From CBCOTE01 sp965112965 (GTDB taxonomy: Bacteria; Desulfobacterota; Desulfovibrionia; Desulfovibrionales; Desulfovibrionaceae), in contig CBCOTE010000022.1 of assembly GCA_965112965.1 (NCBI GenBank), positions 248,001 through 312,000 on the forward strand: a DNA stretch of 64,000 bases, read 5' to 3'. Every line of letters begins with the position of its first letter. The first letter of the stretch is position 1. The position numbers and the translations under genes were made by a program. This document shows positions 18,572 to 28,012 of this stretch, piece by piece. The notes under the pieces are model-generated. The model made no database searches, had not been told where the DNA came from, and saw only the letters and a list, made by a program, of their open reading frames with translations.

Positions 18572-21500
18572 GAAGTATCCGAACGCCCTAGATTTTGGAC
18601 AGTTGGTAACAACGATCTTTGGATGTATCGTGCAAACGATGTCTTTCATTTTTTATATTAGTAGCGCCCGGCGGGCGGTTACGGGAGCGGTCTAGTATAG
18701 GTGTACAAGTGGTACCCTAATAATCGTCAGTTGCACTGGACATGGTAAGCTAGCAGGATCGTATAGTTGATTTTAAGCCAGGTAATCTCGTACTGGTTAT
18801 TGTGAGATTACCATGCGTTATGACAGTTGCCCAGAGTTGATTTTGGAATAGGCCGTGATCTTTTATAATTGGATCAATCATTAGCGGTATAGGACTCAGG
18901 AAGTAGTAGGCCGTTTTCCGGTTTTTGGGTTAGTAGAGCTTTATATTCTTTGGCCGACATGGTATTTTTTGAACCGCAAATACGTTATATGGGCCTATGA
19001 ATATATTTTAAGGCTGGCAAATTCAGCCCCTACGGGATCCTATCCATTGATAGGGCCTCGTTTTTTTTAATTAAGTATTGTAAGGGCAACAAAAAAAAAT
19101 AATCAGGTCTGGGCTGGTTGGTTCGGGCGACTGTATAGTTTAGGGTGGTCGACGATAGCGATTGAGTATACTCGTTGGGCTGGGAGACATAGGTGACATT
19201 GTGCTAGGATCAATCATGATGCGACAGCTGCAACAGTTTGAAAGTCATGCCAACGTAGATCGTGCCATAGCCTTATTGTATAGTGTTGACTGTGTTTTCT
19301 CTATATATCATGATTTTTTTTAAATTGCAACGAGGCAGCCATGATGAGTGGAACTGCTGTGTGCTAGGCTAAGTATAGTAAACTGAGGGAGCCGACGACT
19401 CTAATATTTTGGACGAATATCCATTTCGTAGCTTGTAAGTTTTATAGTTTGTTGAATATCGTGGCCATTTTTAGAGCTCATTTATGATAAGATCCTGATA
19501 GTTTTGTTGGTGGACAGTATTTTATTGATTCTAATGTGGCTGAAATTAATCCGTTTGTTTGCAATATTGTAGCATGACCTGTATAGGATATTCGATATTA
19601 ATGTTTAGTTTATATATTGCGCGCATATGGTGTAGAATAATGTAACTTTACAGTCATCTGTTGTGGGGGGGGTCAATGGCTAAGATTATACTATAGATCT
19701 TATTAATACAGTTCACTAGTTTTTTGGCCCTCGCGCTAATCCCAGGTTTTTTTACTGGTTAGGATCCTGGTTCACTTCATGAACAGCAAGAGTACGATAT
19801 TTAGTATATACAGTGGTAAGGTGGGGGCACAGACGGTGATTTACTTATTATCCGTCTTAAACGTAGAAGAAGCTATCCAGGGATGATGGCAATAGAGATG
19901 TTCATATTGTCGGAGTTTTATAGGTGGAGAGATGACTGACACTAAGGTGAACTTGGGCAGATAAAAGGGAATATTAGTGGCTTGTCGTCGACGAAGAAGC
20001 TGGGTTGCTGCATGCTATTTATTTAGAATCGATGCAGAAATCCAAAGCGTTATCCTCGCAGTCTGTAGTAGAGTCTCTAGTTGAATAGGTACATAATCTA
20101 TTTTTCGGAGATGGTAGTCATACTGATATCTATTGCCAGCCCGTTGGTGTCTTTGGCAGCCTTATATTATAGACTCTATAGGTCAAAAGAATTTTGCTCT
20201 GTATAGGTCGTATGATTGAAAGTGATATGCTTAGTCCATCGAGCTCCTCCTAGGACAGAAAAGCGGCTCCACTTCAAGGCTGGTAGTCTTATTTATAGCG
20301 TCTAATTTGCCCATGTTGAGGTTGGGCGTCGGTGACCAAACAAAGTATTATATTTTGTGATATACGAAGGCATAATCTAGCTCTTGCATGTTATCTTTTT
20401 TCGGCATATTTTTTATTTAGTGACGTCGGGAGCGTTCGTGAAGTATATAGCAACTTTTGAACTGTTATACGATATGGCCTATAGCTATGTGTTTTTTTTG
20501 AGCTTTTTTATGATATAGGTATTCGACGAGCTTGAGTCCTTTTTTTGCGTTAGATTGTCTGAACCTTTATATATTCAATATGAATGAGTATTTGAAATTT
20601 GGCATGGCATGCTAGTTTTATTTATCTTGACATAGGATTTACAATATTTTTTCTACCAATGTTATTGCCCAAGTAGAAAAAGTTCATGTGTTTGATTTGC
20701 TTCCGTGAGGGTTCAGTTTGTCTCTGCCAGGGGCCATAAGGACTGTGGATACAATTCCGGTATATTGAGATTACCGTTTTTTTGACTAAACTAGTGTCTT
20801 TAGAAAAAAATAACAATGCTCTAGCCTGGTCGTAACATTAACTAGAAAGAATAATCATATCAGGTGACGTTCATCGTGAACCTATATCGACTTTTACATA
20901 CTAAATCAAATATTTTTACGATCAATAAATGTGCCTTGATAGTTCATACTATTCTAGAGATATCATTTAGCGGTCGCTCGGGTCTGGTTCCAAAAAATAA
21001 AGGTATGATTATATTCATGTTTATTACAAATATACCGTTCATCGACTTTAATGACTGGTTATGTCATGCGCGTATCTTTCCAGCCTTATCGGCCGTGATT
21101 AGTGTGATGGTAGTGGAGGAGGTATCGGCTGTCACGCCGAAGGCGTTGTGTCGCCCCTGGTCCATTTAAAGACAGCATGCTATCGAGCTATGAACAGTTT
21201 TGAAGACACTGTTGCTCGAATTCAAGTTGGTGTTATATTTATCGGCCTTTAGGCAAAAAAATGAGGAAGACATCCAAGTTCAGGCATCCGTAGTCCGTTT
21301 TTTTTGACCCAGCCACTATATTTATGGCCAAATGCACGGAGGACCACGAGTAGTTATAATCCATTCAAGAGCTCGACCTTGTCCAGTTTCAAGGTTTTCT
21401 TAGAAAAAAACCTAAGCTTTTTTAGCCATACACTTTCCTATAACCCAATCTTTTACTTTATGTTACAACATATTTTTAAAAAGAATGACCTTGCCTTCCA

Positions 21501-22102
21501 AGCTGTCGCCTAAGCTATAAAGATGATATACCATTATTTTATTATATTCTGAATAAGATTAGGATAGTAGTTTTCGGGTCGACATATACTGTGAAGCTAA
21601 ATAATGAGGCATGTGCTCCTGGGGATCAAACAAACTATAAACTGGCTATAATGATCGTCAGTGCTAATATAACCTTCATAAGTAAAGTTTTGGAGTTGGC
21701 ATATCTCACATTTATTTGCTGTAAGTCCCTATAATGCTGTGTGGTCAATTGCTAACCGGTTTGATCAAAGCTAATAGTCTATATTTTTTTAAACTTTTTC
21801 GTCTTAATGGAAGTGCTAACGGATCCGACAATGGAGAAAATCGCTAAGAATCTTTGTCCTAGGTGGAAGTGCACAAAGAAGCGTGCTACTATCGGGGCGA
21901 TATGTATTTCTCTGGTTGGAACTAGCTATCAAAAAAATCGAGCATGGCAATTGGGACGAACTGGATGCGATTACGACTACTATGGAGTTCGATCTCATAA
22001 CCGTAAACAGCTTCTGCGCCGATATCTTAATTCGAGCCAAATCTTGACAAGATATAATCTGAAGATTGAGAGGTCATGTCGGCAACAGCGTGAGTCCCAG
22101 CT
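18572..22102. other. 3.5-kb spacer, one weak ORF at its end
   Basis: No recognisable gene. It contains a G8 run (19664-19671) and many T6-T8 runs. Open frames at 20622-20816, 20864-21169 and 21304-21513 lack ribosome sites and known motifs. Only the ORF directly before the AEC transporter is listed separately. Confidence 0.55.
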
Positions 22103-22106
22103 ATGA
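21807..22106 (+). CDS. Doubtful ORF overlapping the transporter start
   Basis: 99 codons whose TGA stop overlaps the transporter's ATG (ATGA), the arrangement seen in translationally coupled genes. The product is basic (GTSYQKNRAWQL in the middle) and I recognise no family. There is no ribosome site at its ATG and composition is not clearly coding. It could be a decayed upstream gene whose reading frame survives by chance. Confidence 0.25.
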   Translation: MEVLTDPTMEKIAKNLCPRWKCTKKRATIGAICISLVGTSYQKNRAWQLGRTGCDYDYYGVRSHNRKQLLRRYLNSSQILTRYNLKIERSCRQQRESQL

Positions 22107-23062
22107 GCCTGCTTTTCCCTTTTTATATTGTTATCGGTCTAGGTTGGCTCCTGCGACGCCTGGGTGGCTGCCCTGACGCATTTCTAGACCAAGCCGAACA
22201 GACCTGTGCCTGGGTGTTTTGGCCCGCATTATTTATACCTTTGCTGGTTACGACGTCTTGGGCTGAGCAGCCTTTATTGCCTTTAGCTGGCGCCCTAGTT
22301 ACGGCTACAGTGGCGGTCAGCGGAATAGCGCTTTTTTTGCAGTCAAGGCTAAACGTGGGGGGCGTCGACGCATCACTCGGCGTCGCTGCGGTCACCGGAC
22401 CAAACCTGCCCATAACTATGGGATGTGCTGGGGCTCTGGTTGGTGTACAGGGTTTGGCCCCGGTTGCTAGTGTACTACTTCTACTTCTGTTTCTTAATAG
22501 AATAGTTAGTTTGATCTTATGGCTTGACCCAAGTAATGTAGCCGTAGCTGGCCAGAAGGCAAATGACAAAAAGAAAGCAAGGACTCTCAACGGTACGCAT
22601 GTGGCTGGCGTTTTCATCGCTATGGTCGATCCACTGCTCATTTCGGGCCTTGTAGGGGCTGTTCTGTCTGGGGCTCGAGTAACTCTACCTTATGCCCTTT
22701 ACGAAGCCTTGTCGCTCCTTAGTCGGGCCGCAGTTCCGGTAGGGCTACTCTTGGTCGGTACCAAGCTATCCTTTGTTGCTATTCCTGGTCGAATTCGGCT
22801 GGGTTTGGTAGGCGCTGGTTGTAAGTTGCTGCTTATGCCTTTGTTAGTTCTAGTTGCTGCCTTACTCTATCGTGTTCCTTTAGCAGCTGCTCCAGGCTTG
22901 CCGGTTGTAGTCCTAGTACTGGCGACTGCCGTCCCATTTACCCCAGCAATCATCACCAGGGGTGTCGGTACCGTCTATTACCCAGGCTTGGCCGCTCATG
23001 CCACAATACAGACTTTGTTTTCCTGCGCTACGCTGCCTTTTATTCTCCATTATCTGCGGTGA
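22103..23062 (+). CDS. AEC (auxin efflux carrier) family transporter
   Basis: 319-residue inner-membrane protein with about ten hydrophobic helices, the standard size for bacterial AEC permeases, some of which move malonate or other organic acids. Typical features are FYIVIGLGWLLRR at the start, the segment TGPNLPITMG in the middle (the conserved N-P crossover), and PVGLLLVGTKLS in the second half. A basic loop (KANDKKKAR) separates the two halves. The substrate cannot be assigned. No strong ribosome site precedes the ATG; an in-frame TGA lies four codons upstream, so no longer start exists. It converges with qrcD, whose stop is 175 bp downstream. Confidence 0.8.
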   Translation: MSLLFPFYIVIGLGWLLRRLGGCPDAFLDQAEQTCAWVFWPALFIPLLVTTSWAEQPLLPLAGALVTATVAVSGIALFLQSRLNVGGVDASLGVAAVTGPNLPITMGCAGALVGVQGLAPVASVLLLLLFLNRIVSLILWLDPSNVAVAGQKANDKKKARTLNGTHVAGVFIAMVDPLLISGLVGAVLSGARVTLPYALYEALSLLSRAAVPVGLLLVGTKLSFVAIPGRIRLGLVGAGCKLLLMPLLVLVAALLYRVPLAAAPGLPVVVLVLATAVPFTPAIITRGVGTVYYPGLAAHATIQTLFSCATLPFILHYLR

Positions 23063-23195
23063 TTTTTTGTATATAGTATATAGCTCCCCCCAACGTTAGT
23101 TAAGGGGGGGGCTCAGTATGAGGCCATGTTTTAGCTACGACCTATATAGTGAGATTTTTTAACTGAAGATTTATTATGACTACTATAATTAACTT

Positions 23196-23232
23196 TGGCT
23201 TAGCCATCTATGCGGATTGTTAGGCTAAGCCA
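23196..23232. terminator. 10-bp stem-loop between convergent AEC and qrcD
   Basis: TGGCTTAGCC at 23196-23205 and GGCTAAGCCA at 23223-23232 pair perfectly around a 17-nt loop. It begins 6 bp beyond the qrcD stop and lies between two convergent genes, as a shared terminator would. On the plus strand an AT-rich stretch with T7 follows about 20 bases later; on the minus strand the following run is only weakly T-rich. Confidence 0.5.
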
Positions 23233-23237
23233 CAGCT

Positions 23238-24467
23238 TTAATTAAGATTTTTTTCTTGTGGGAAGATAGGGAGATAGCGGTAGCTTATAGTGAGCACTAT
23301 GAAGCCGTAGGCGATGATCATGATGGTGGTGATCAACTCGGCCCAGTTCGGGGTATAGGTGTACCATTTATCGAATGGCATTACTGGAGCGGCCAGGCCC
23401 TGGACGGTGAAGGCGAAGCGATTAATGATTACACCGATGCAGTCCAGTATTGTGGCGGTGTAGAGTAACGCTGGGGTATTGCGTATGCTAGGTATGATGA
23501 GCATGATAGCTGGCAGAATGCCGCAGATTCCAAGCTCTAGCCAGAGCAGCCACTGGCCATAGATTTCGTTGTACATTTGGTTGAAGGTCAGGCCCATATA
23601 GGGCAGGGTGCCAGTGGCCCAATACCAGGTGTCGATGAGTTTAAAGATTATGTAAATAGAGAGCATTACACCTGATATTTTACCCATAAGTGCTTTAATT
23701 TTGAAGTCTACTAGCTTGCGGCCGGTGAGCTTTTCCATAAAGGTGGCGATGAGCATAGTAAAAGCTGGGCCGGAGCTGATAGCGGAGAGTATAAAGAGGA
23801 AGAAGGTCCATGGCCAGATAAAGAAGCCTTCACGGAAGGAAAATGGACGAGCGAATAACACACCGTACATGCCGCCCAGCGAGCCTTGGTGAAAGAAAGA
23901 TAAAAAGGCGCCCAGACTTGCAAAGAGTGGCATCCAGATGTGAAAATTATGAGCGACAGTATGGGCAAATTTATTTTTGTTGAGTTGGCGCTGTTCCAGA
24001 ATGATTGGTATATATTCTATGATGAGCACACTCAGGTAGCATGTGATGCAGTACATCACTTCTACGAGCATAGAGTGGATATTGGGGTGCCAGAAGCCGA
24101 ACCAGGAGCGTAATGGTTGACCTACATCCAAACCTAGGATGAGCATAGCTCCGGTGTAGCAGATGAATCCGATGATAACTGCCAGGTTAATGATATTTTT
24201 GAGCGGATCAATATTTATAATATAGCGCAAGAGGCTGGAGAAAAAGGCGCCGGCGCCTAGGGCGATAACTGTAAGATCAAAGGTGATCCAGAGCCCAAAC
24301 CCGAAGTTATTGTCCAGACCGGTGGTGCCAAGGCCTAAACCCAAGATCCAAGCACAACCTAGACCACCAGCAGCTAGGAATATGCCTATGAAAGTTAGCC
24401 AGCTAATGAATTTCCACGGGGAGCAACGGGGCAGACCTTCTACGAGTAATGCCTTGTCATCAATCAT
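23238..24467 (-). CDS. qrcD: Qrc complex membrane subunit QrcD (NrfD/PsrC family)
   Basis: Integral membrane subunit of the quinone reductase complex, which accepts electrons from periplasmic type I cytochrome c3 and reduces menaquinone. 409 residues with about ten membrane helices, as expected for the PsrC/NrfD family; this is where the quinone is thought to bind. Recognisable parts include WITFDLTVIALGAGAFF near residue 60, LGAFLSFFHQGSLGG in the middle and RFAFTVQGL near the C-terminus. It is the last gene of an operon read A-B-C-D, 20 bp after qrcC. The start is supported by GGGAGG about six bases before the ATG. Nothing suggests damage. Confidence 0.93.
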   Translation of the reverse strand: MIDDKALLVEGLPRCSPWKFISWLTFIGIFLAAGGLGCAWILGLGLGTTGLDNNFGFGLWITFDLTVIALGAGAFFSSLLRYIINIDPLKNIINLAVIIGFICYTGAMLILGLDVGQPLRSWFGFWHPNIHSMLVEVMYCITCYLSVLIIEYIPIILEQRQLNKNKFAHTVAHNFHIWMPLFASLGAFLSFFHQGSLGGMYGVLFARPFSFREGFFIWPWTFFLFILSAISSGPAFTMLIATFMEKLTGRKLVDFKIKALMGKISGVMLSIYIIFKLIDTWYWATGTLPYMGLTFNQMYNEIYGQWLLWLELGICGILPAIMLIIPSIRNTPALLYTATILDCIGVIINRFAFTVQGLAAPVMPFDKWYTYTPNWAELITTIMIIAYGFIVLTISYRYLPIFPQEKNLN

Positions 24468-24487
24468 ACGATGCCTCCCTACACCCT

Positions 24488-25273
24488 CTAGGTGTCTAGA
24501 TAGTTGTCGCCTTGTTGGCGGACCCAGGAGCGGCGGCTTATATAATAGACCTGGGGATCAGTCTTGAGACGCTCCAAAAGTCGGAAGGTGCATTTACTGT
24601 TAATGAATTTTGAGACTTTATGCGTTGGATTGAGTATGTCGCCGAATATGATGGCATCGTTAGGACAGGCCTCAGTACATGAGGTAGTGTACTCGCCGTC
24701 TGCCAGAGCATTTGGATTGCGGTCTTCCAGGCGGGCCTTATCTTTGGCTTTCATCCAGCGGTGGTGACAGAAGGTGCATTTTTCCACTACTCCTCGGGGT
24801 CGTATCGAGACGTCAGGAGTCAAGGTCTTTTCCATGCCATCGGGCCAGACTGGATCGAACCAGTTGAAGTAACGGGCATGGTATGGGCAGGCGGCCATGC
24901 AGTATCGACAGCCAAAACAGCGCGGGTAGATCTGGCTAACGATGCCGCCTTCCTCATTTTTTGTAGTAGCTGTGGCCGGGCAAACCGAGACACAAGCGGG
25001 CTTACCGCACTGCATGCAAGGGCGGGGTAGATAGGCCACGTCGGCCTCTGGGAAGAGTTTTTTATTGGTTAGCTGGTAGACATGCATCCAGGTAGTGGTA
25101 CGCAGCTTGTTGGAAGCATCGTAATTTGTTTGACCGATGCCGTTACGTACACCAATTGCCACATTATTTTCTGCCTGACAGGCCACCATGCACGCGCTGC
25201 AGCCTGTGCATTTATCAACGTCGATGACCATTCCCCATTTGATCTTGAAATCGTGATACTCATGTCCAGACAT
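24488..25273 (-). CDS. qrcC: Qrc complex iron-sulfur subunit QrcC
   Basis: Ferredoxin-like electron-transfer subunit that links the cytochrome and large subunits to the membrane subunit. 261 residues with four cysteine groups: C22/C25/C28/C32, C86/C89/C94/C98, C119/C122/C125/C129, and a last group split between EKCTFCHHRW and CTEACPND. This matches DmsB/PsrB-type subunits that hold up to four iron-sulfur clusters. There is no signal peptide of its own, so if it is periplasmic, as in the characterised complex, it would be exported together with the Tat-targeted QrcB. It lies 19 bp after qrcB and 20 bp before qrcD. A GAGG ribosome site precedes the ATG by about 11 bases. Confidence 0.93.
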   Translation of the reverse strand: MSGHEYHDFKIKWGMVIDVDKCTGCSACMVACQAENNVAIGVRNGIGQTNYDASNKLRTTTWMHVYQLTNKKLFPEADVAYLPRPCMQCGKPACVSVCPATATTKNEEGGIVSQIYPRCFGCRYCMAACPYHARYFNWFDPVWPDGMEKTLTPDVSIRPRGVVEKCTFCHHRWMKAKDKARLEDRNPNALADGEYTTSCTEACPNDAIIFGDILNPTHKVSKFINSKCTFRLLERLKTDPQVYYISRRSWVRQQGDNYLDT

Positions 25274-25292
25274 GATCGTGGTTCCTCGGGGG

Positions 25293-27368
25293 TTACACTT
25301 TGGCGATCTTGACGCGAGTGCTAGTCCAGACGGTTAGGCCGGTACCTGGTTCCTGCCGCGGGACGAGGAGCTTAGAGGCATTGGCACCCTTATTCTTGGT
25401 GAATTCATCCCACGCGGTGCGGCCGAAACCTAAGGATACAGCCACTACATCGTCCATGACCGTCTCAGTCAGGTTCACCTTGGCCCTTATAGCTCCGCTA
25501 TTAGATTCAACCTTGACGGGATCGCCTTGTTTGACACCCAGACTATCGGCTGTCTTAGCATTTAGCTGAACGAATAGGTCCTTGCCTGAAAGCTCTGTAT
25601 CCGGAATAGTTTTGAGATTAAAGGGCGGGGTGGCTACGCTGTGGGAACCGATGTTGAGCTTAGCTATGGGAGCCAGGTATAAAGGTAGATCGGCTTGAGT
25701 GGCGGCGATACGGGCTTTGAGCCCTTCGACTAGCACGTCTGTTTTGAGGGCTAGGTTGCCTTGAGTCTTAGTCTTAGCTTCATAAATTACTTTTCCTTTT
25801 TTGAGGTCATTGAAGCTGGCGCCTAAGGCTTCGGCTTTGGCTTTTAAAGCATCTTCGAAAGAAGTGATGCCTAATTCCATACCAAGATCTTTGGCCAGCG
25901 CCAAGACGACTTCGGCTGCGGGCTTGGCGTCGAAGATCGGTTTAATGACTGGATTGCATATCGCGTAAAATATTTGACCCGAGCCGTAGGGTGTGTACAC
26001 ATCGTCCAGCCGTTCCAGGCCCATAGGGATAGGTAGAATTAGGTCGCTGGCCATGGCGGTTTCATCCATGAAGACGGAGAAGGCTACTTTAAAGGGGATT
26101 TTTTTATAGGCTTCGGCGATGGAGTCAGTGACAGGCAGGCCATAAACTGGGTTAGCATTGTAAGTAATGCACACCGAAGGGGCAGCCAGCTTGCCCGTAC
26201 CGATCTGGGTCAGATAAGTGAACACATCTGCGGCAAGGATCTTCGTCCGATCAATGGCGTCTTTAAGCACTATTGGGGCTTCTGGTAAGCCCTTGATTCC
26301 GCCGGGCAGGTCCAGGCGGTCCAGCAATAGGTTAAGTACGAGACCGGCCGCGATGCTATCGGCACTGGCACCTTGGCCGAAGGCCGAACCAGTGATAATG
26401 ATGGGCTTTTTGGCTTCAGCTAAATCTTTGGCCAGAGTCTGTAGGGTGGCCGGGGCTATACCAGCTATCTCCTGGACCATTTCCATACTAACGGTTTTGG
26501 ATAGGATTTTGAACTCGTTGAAATTATCGAAGCTGGCGTTCTTGCCTGAAGCGATGAGCAAGTTAGCTAAACCTAGGGCTACGATCATGGCGGAGTGGCA
26601 GGGTACCCACTGGTCAGCTGCCGTAGCAGTACAATTTTTTTGGTGGCCTATATAGACGTATTTAGCACTGGGTTCCTCGCCATGGGTATGGCTGGCAGCG
26701 TAAGCACGTCGATTGCGTACAGCCGGACCCCACGATTCTAGTATATCGGCAGACAGAGCCAGGACGTAATTTGCTCCCTCCAGGTCATAACCGATTTGCC
26801 CAGATCCGCTAAGTAGCTCATTCCAGGCTTTACTTGCAGGCTGTATCTCTCCGGGCATGAGGAAGTAATTTGAGGATCCAAGGTTAGTCAGAAATGCAGA
26901 GAAGATCTCGTTAATGGTTCCGGTCTCGTCGCCGGAAATAACAGTAGTTTTGGCTTTGGCTTTGTTGAGCTTTTCTTTTAGTATGACCATGGCCTCGTCC
27001 CAGGTCACCGCAACGTAGGTGTCGTCAGTGCTGCGCATGAGGGGTCGGCGTAGGCGGGCGGGGCTATACAATAACTGAATCTCGGCTGCGGCTAGGGCTG
27101 AAATTTTGCCTCCGGAGAGAGGGTTATCTGGGTTACCATGGGCGCAGACCGGAGCACCGGCTACGGTCCGGATAAGCATGCCGCAGCTGGAGGGACAGAG
27201 CTTGCTCACCGTGGGCACGTATTCGCTGGCGCCTTTATAGTTCTTGGGAATCCAGGGCCAATTCTGGCTCCAGATAGATAAATCGTCGGTTAACTTCCAG
27301 GGAATCGGCGTTAAGAAGGTGCCGGTTGCGCCGCCGACAAGAAATTTGACGAAATCTCTTCTATCCAT
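25293..27368 (-). CDS. qrcB: Qrc complex large subunit QrcB (molybdopterin oxidoreductase family)
   Basis: Large periplasmic subunit of Qrc, related to molybdopterin oxidoreductases. 691 residues. It begins with a twin-arginine signal, MDRRDFVKFLVGGATG, for folded export. The usual N-terminal iron-sulfur motif is incomplete: C58 and C62 are present, with C75 further on, but the position where relatives have the last cysteine (GKLCAKG) reads GKISALA, with S90 in its place. The Desulfovibrio vulgaris QrcB is reported to lack molybdenum, so loss of cofactor ligands here is in keeping with the family and not decay. The C-terminal domain (VKQGDPVKVESNSGAIRAKV) is the usual cap domain. It lies 14 bp after qrcA. 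A ribosome site (AAAGG) precedes the ATG. Confidence 0.93.
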   Translation of the reverse strand: MDRRDFVKFLVGGATGTFLTPIPWKLTDDLSIWSQNWPWIPKNYKGASEYVPTVSKLCPSSCGMLIRTVAGAPVCAHGNPDNPLSGGKISALAAAEIQLLYSPARLRRPLMRSTDDTYVAVTWDEAMVILKEKLNKAKAKTTVISGDETGTINEIFSAFLTNLGSSNYFLMPGEIQPASKAWNELLSGSGQIGYDLEGANYVLALSADILESWGPAVRNRRAYAASHTHGEEPSAKYVYIGHQKNCTATAADQWVPCHSAMIVALGLANLLIASGKNASFDNFNEFKILSKTVSMEMVQEIAGIAPATLQTLAKDLAEAKKPIIITGSAFGQGASADSIAAGLVLNLLLDRLDLPGGIKGLPEAPIVLKDAIDRTKILAADVFTYLTQIGTGKLAAPSVCITYNANPVYGLPVTDSIAEAYKKIPFKVAFSVFMDETAMASDLILPIPMGLERLDDVYTPYGSGQIFYAICNPVIKPIFDAKPAAEVVLALAKDLGMELGITSFEDALKAKAEALGASFNDLKKGKVIYEAKTKTQGNLALKTDVLVEGLKARIAATQADLPLYLAPIAKLNIGSHSVATPPFNLKTIPDTELSGKDLFVQLNAKTADSLGVKQGDPVKVESNSGAIRAKVNLTETVMDDVVAVSLGFGRTAWDEFTKNKGANASKLLVPRQEPGTGLTVWTSTRVKIAKV

Positions 27369-27382
27369 GTGCGCACCTTTGC

Positions 27383-28012
27383 TTATTTATGACAGGTAAA
27401 GCAGGCATTATTGGCTGCAGTATTGCCCGTGTGGTCAGATTGGGCGTGACAATGTTCGCACTGCCACATCTTCATGGTATGGGTAGAATATTTAGTGATC
27501 CAGTTTTGAATATATGGCGGTGGTGTGTCACTGTCGGCCATGTTAAGGTGACACTTGGTGCATATTTCAGGCTCAGTAAACTGGTGGCATTCGCCGCATT
27601 TCTTCATATTGTGTACGGCATGGCTGAAAAAGACGTTATCAGGCTGTTTCTGATAAATTTTCCAAGGAATTTTTATGTTCGGTTTAACATAATTTTCCAC
27701 AAGAATTTTTTCAGCAGGATCCATGCCAATCGTATCTGTGTGGCATTCACTGCATTTTTGTGTGTTCGGGATGCCCGTGAAAGAACCGTCGGGCCGGAAG
27801 CTATGGCAATCCACACAGACGGCTGTATCATTGTGTATTTTGTGAGAGAATTGCAGTGGTTGAGGCTTTTCGATAAAGAGAATTTGTGGAAATATCCACC
27901 AACCCAGGATTACGGACATTATGATGCCGACTAAAAACGACGCCACACCATTTTTGCAGCTGTTGGCCTTGCCAGCTATGCTGTTCGTTTGTTTTGAGTT
28001 TGTTGCCTCCAT
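27383..28012 (-). CDS. qrcA: Qrc complex hexaheme cytochrome c QrcA
   Basis: Membrane-anchored periplasmic cytochrome c that receives electrons from soluble cytochrome c3. From the chosen start it is 209 residues. An N-terminal hydrophobic segment (FLVGIIMSVILGWWIF) acts as anchor. Six heme-binding CxxCH motifs follow in order: CVDCH, CSECH, CGECH, CTKCH, CEHCH and CFTCH, exactly the number known for QrcA, plus spare histidines for ligation (FSHKIH, FSHAVH). The frame stays open to 28117 with ATGs at 28117 and 28027; I chose 28012 because the extra residues look unlike a signal region and GAGG lies upstream, but this is uncertain. It is the first gene of the operon, so the promoter should lie just above 28030. 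Confidence 0.93.
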   Translation of the reverse strand: MEATNSKQTNSIAGKANSCKNGVASFLVGIIMSVILGWWIFPQILFIEKPQPLQFSHKIHNDTAVCVDCHSFRPDGSFTGIPNTQKCSECHTDTIGMDPAEKILVENYVKPNIKIPWKIYQKQPDNVFFSHAVHNMKKCGECHQFTEPEICTKCHLNMADSDTPPPYIQNWITKYSTHTMKMWQCEHCHAQSDHTGNTAANNACFTCHK

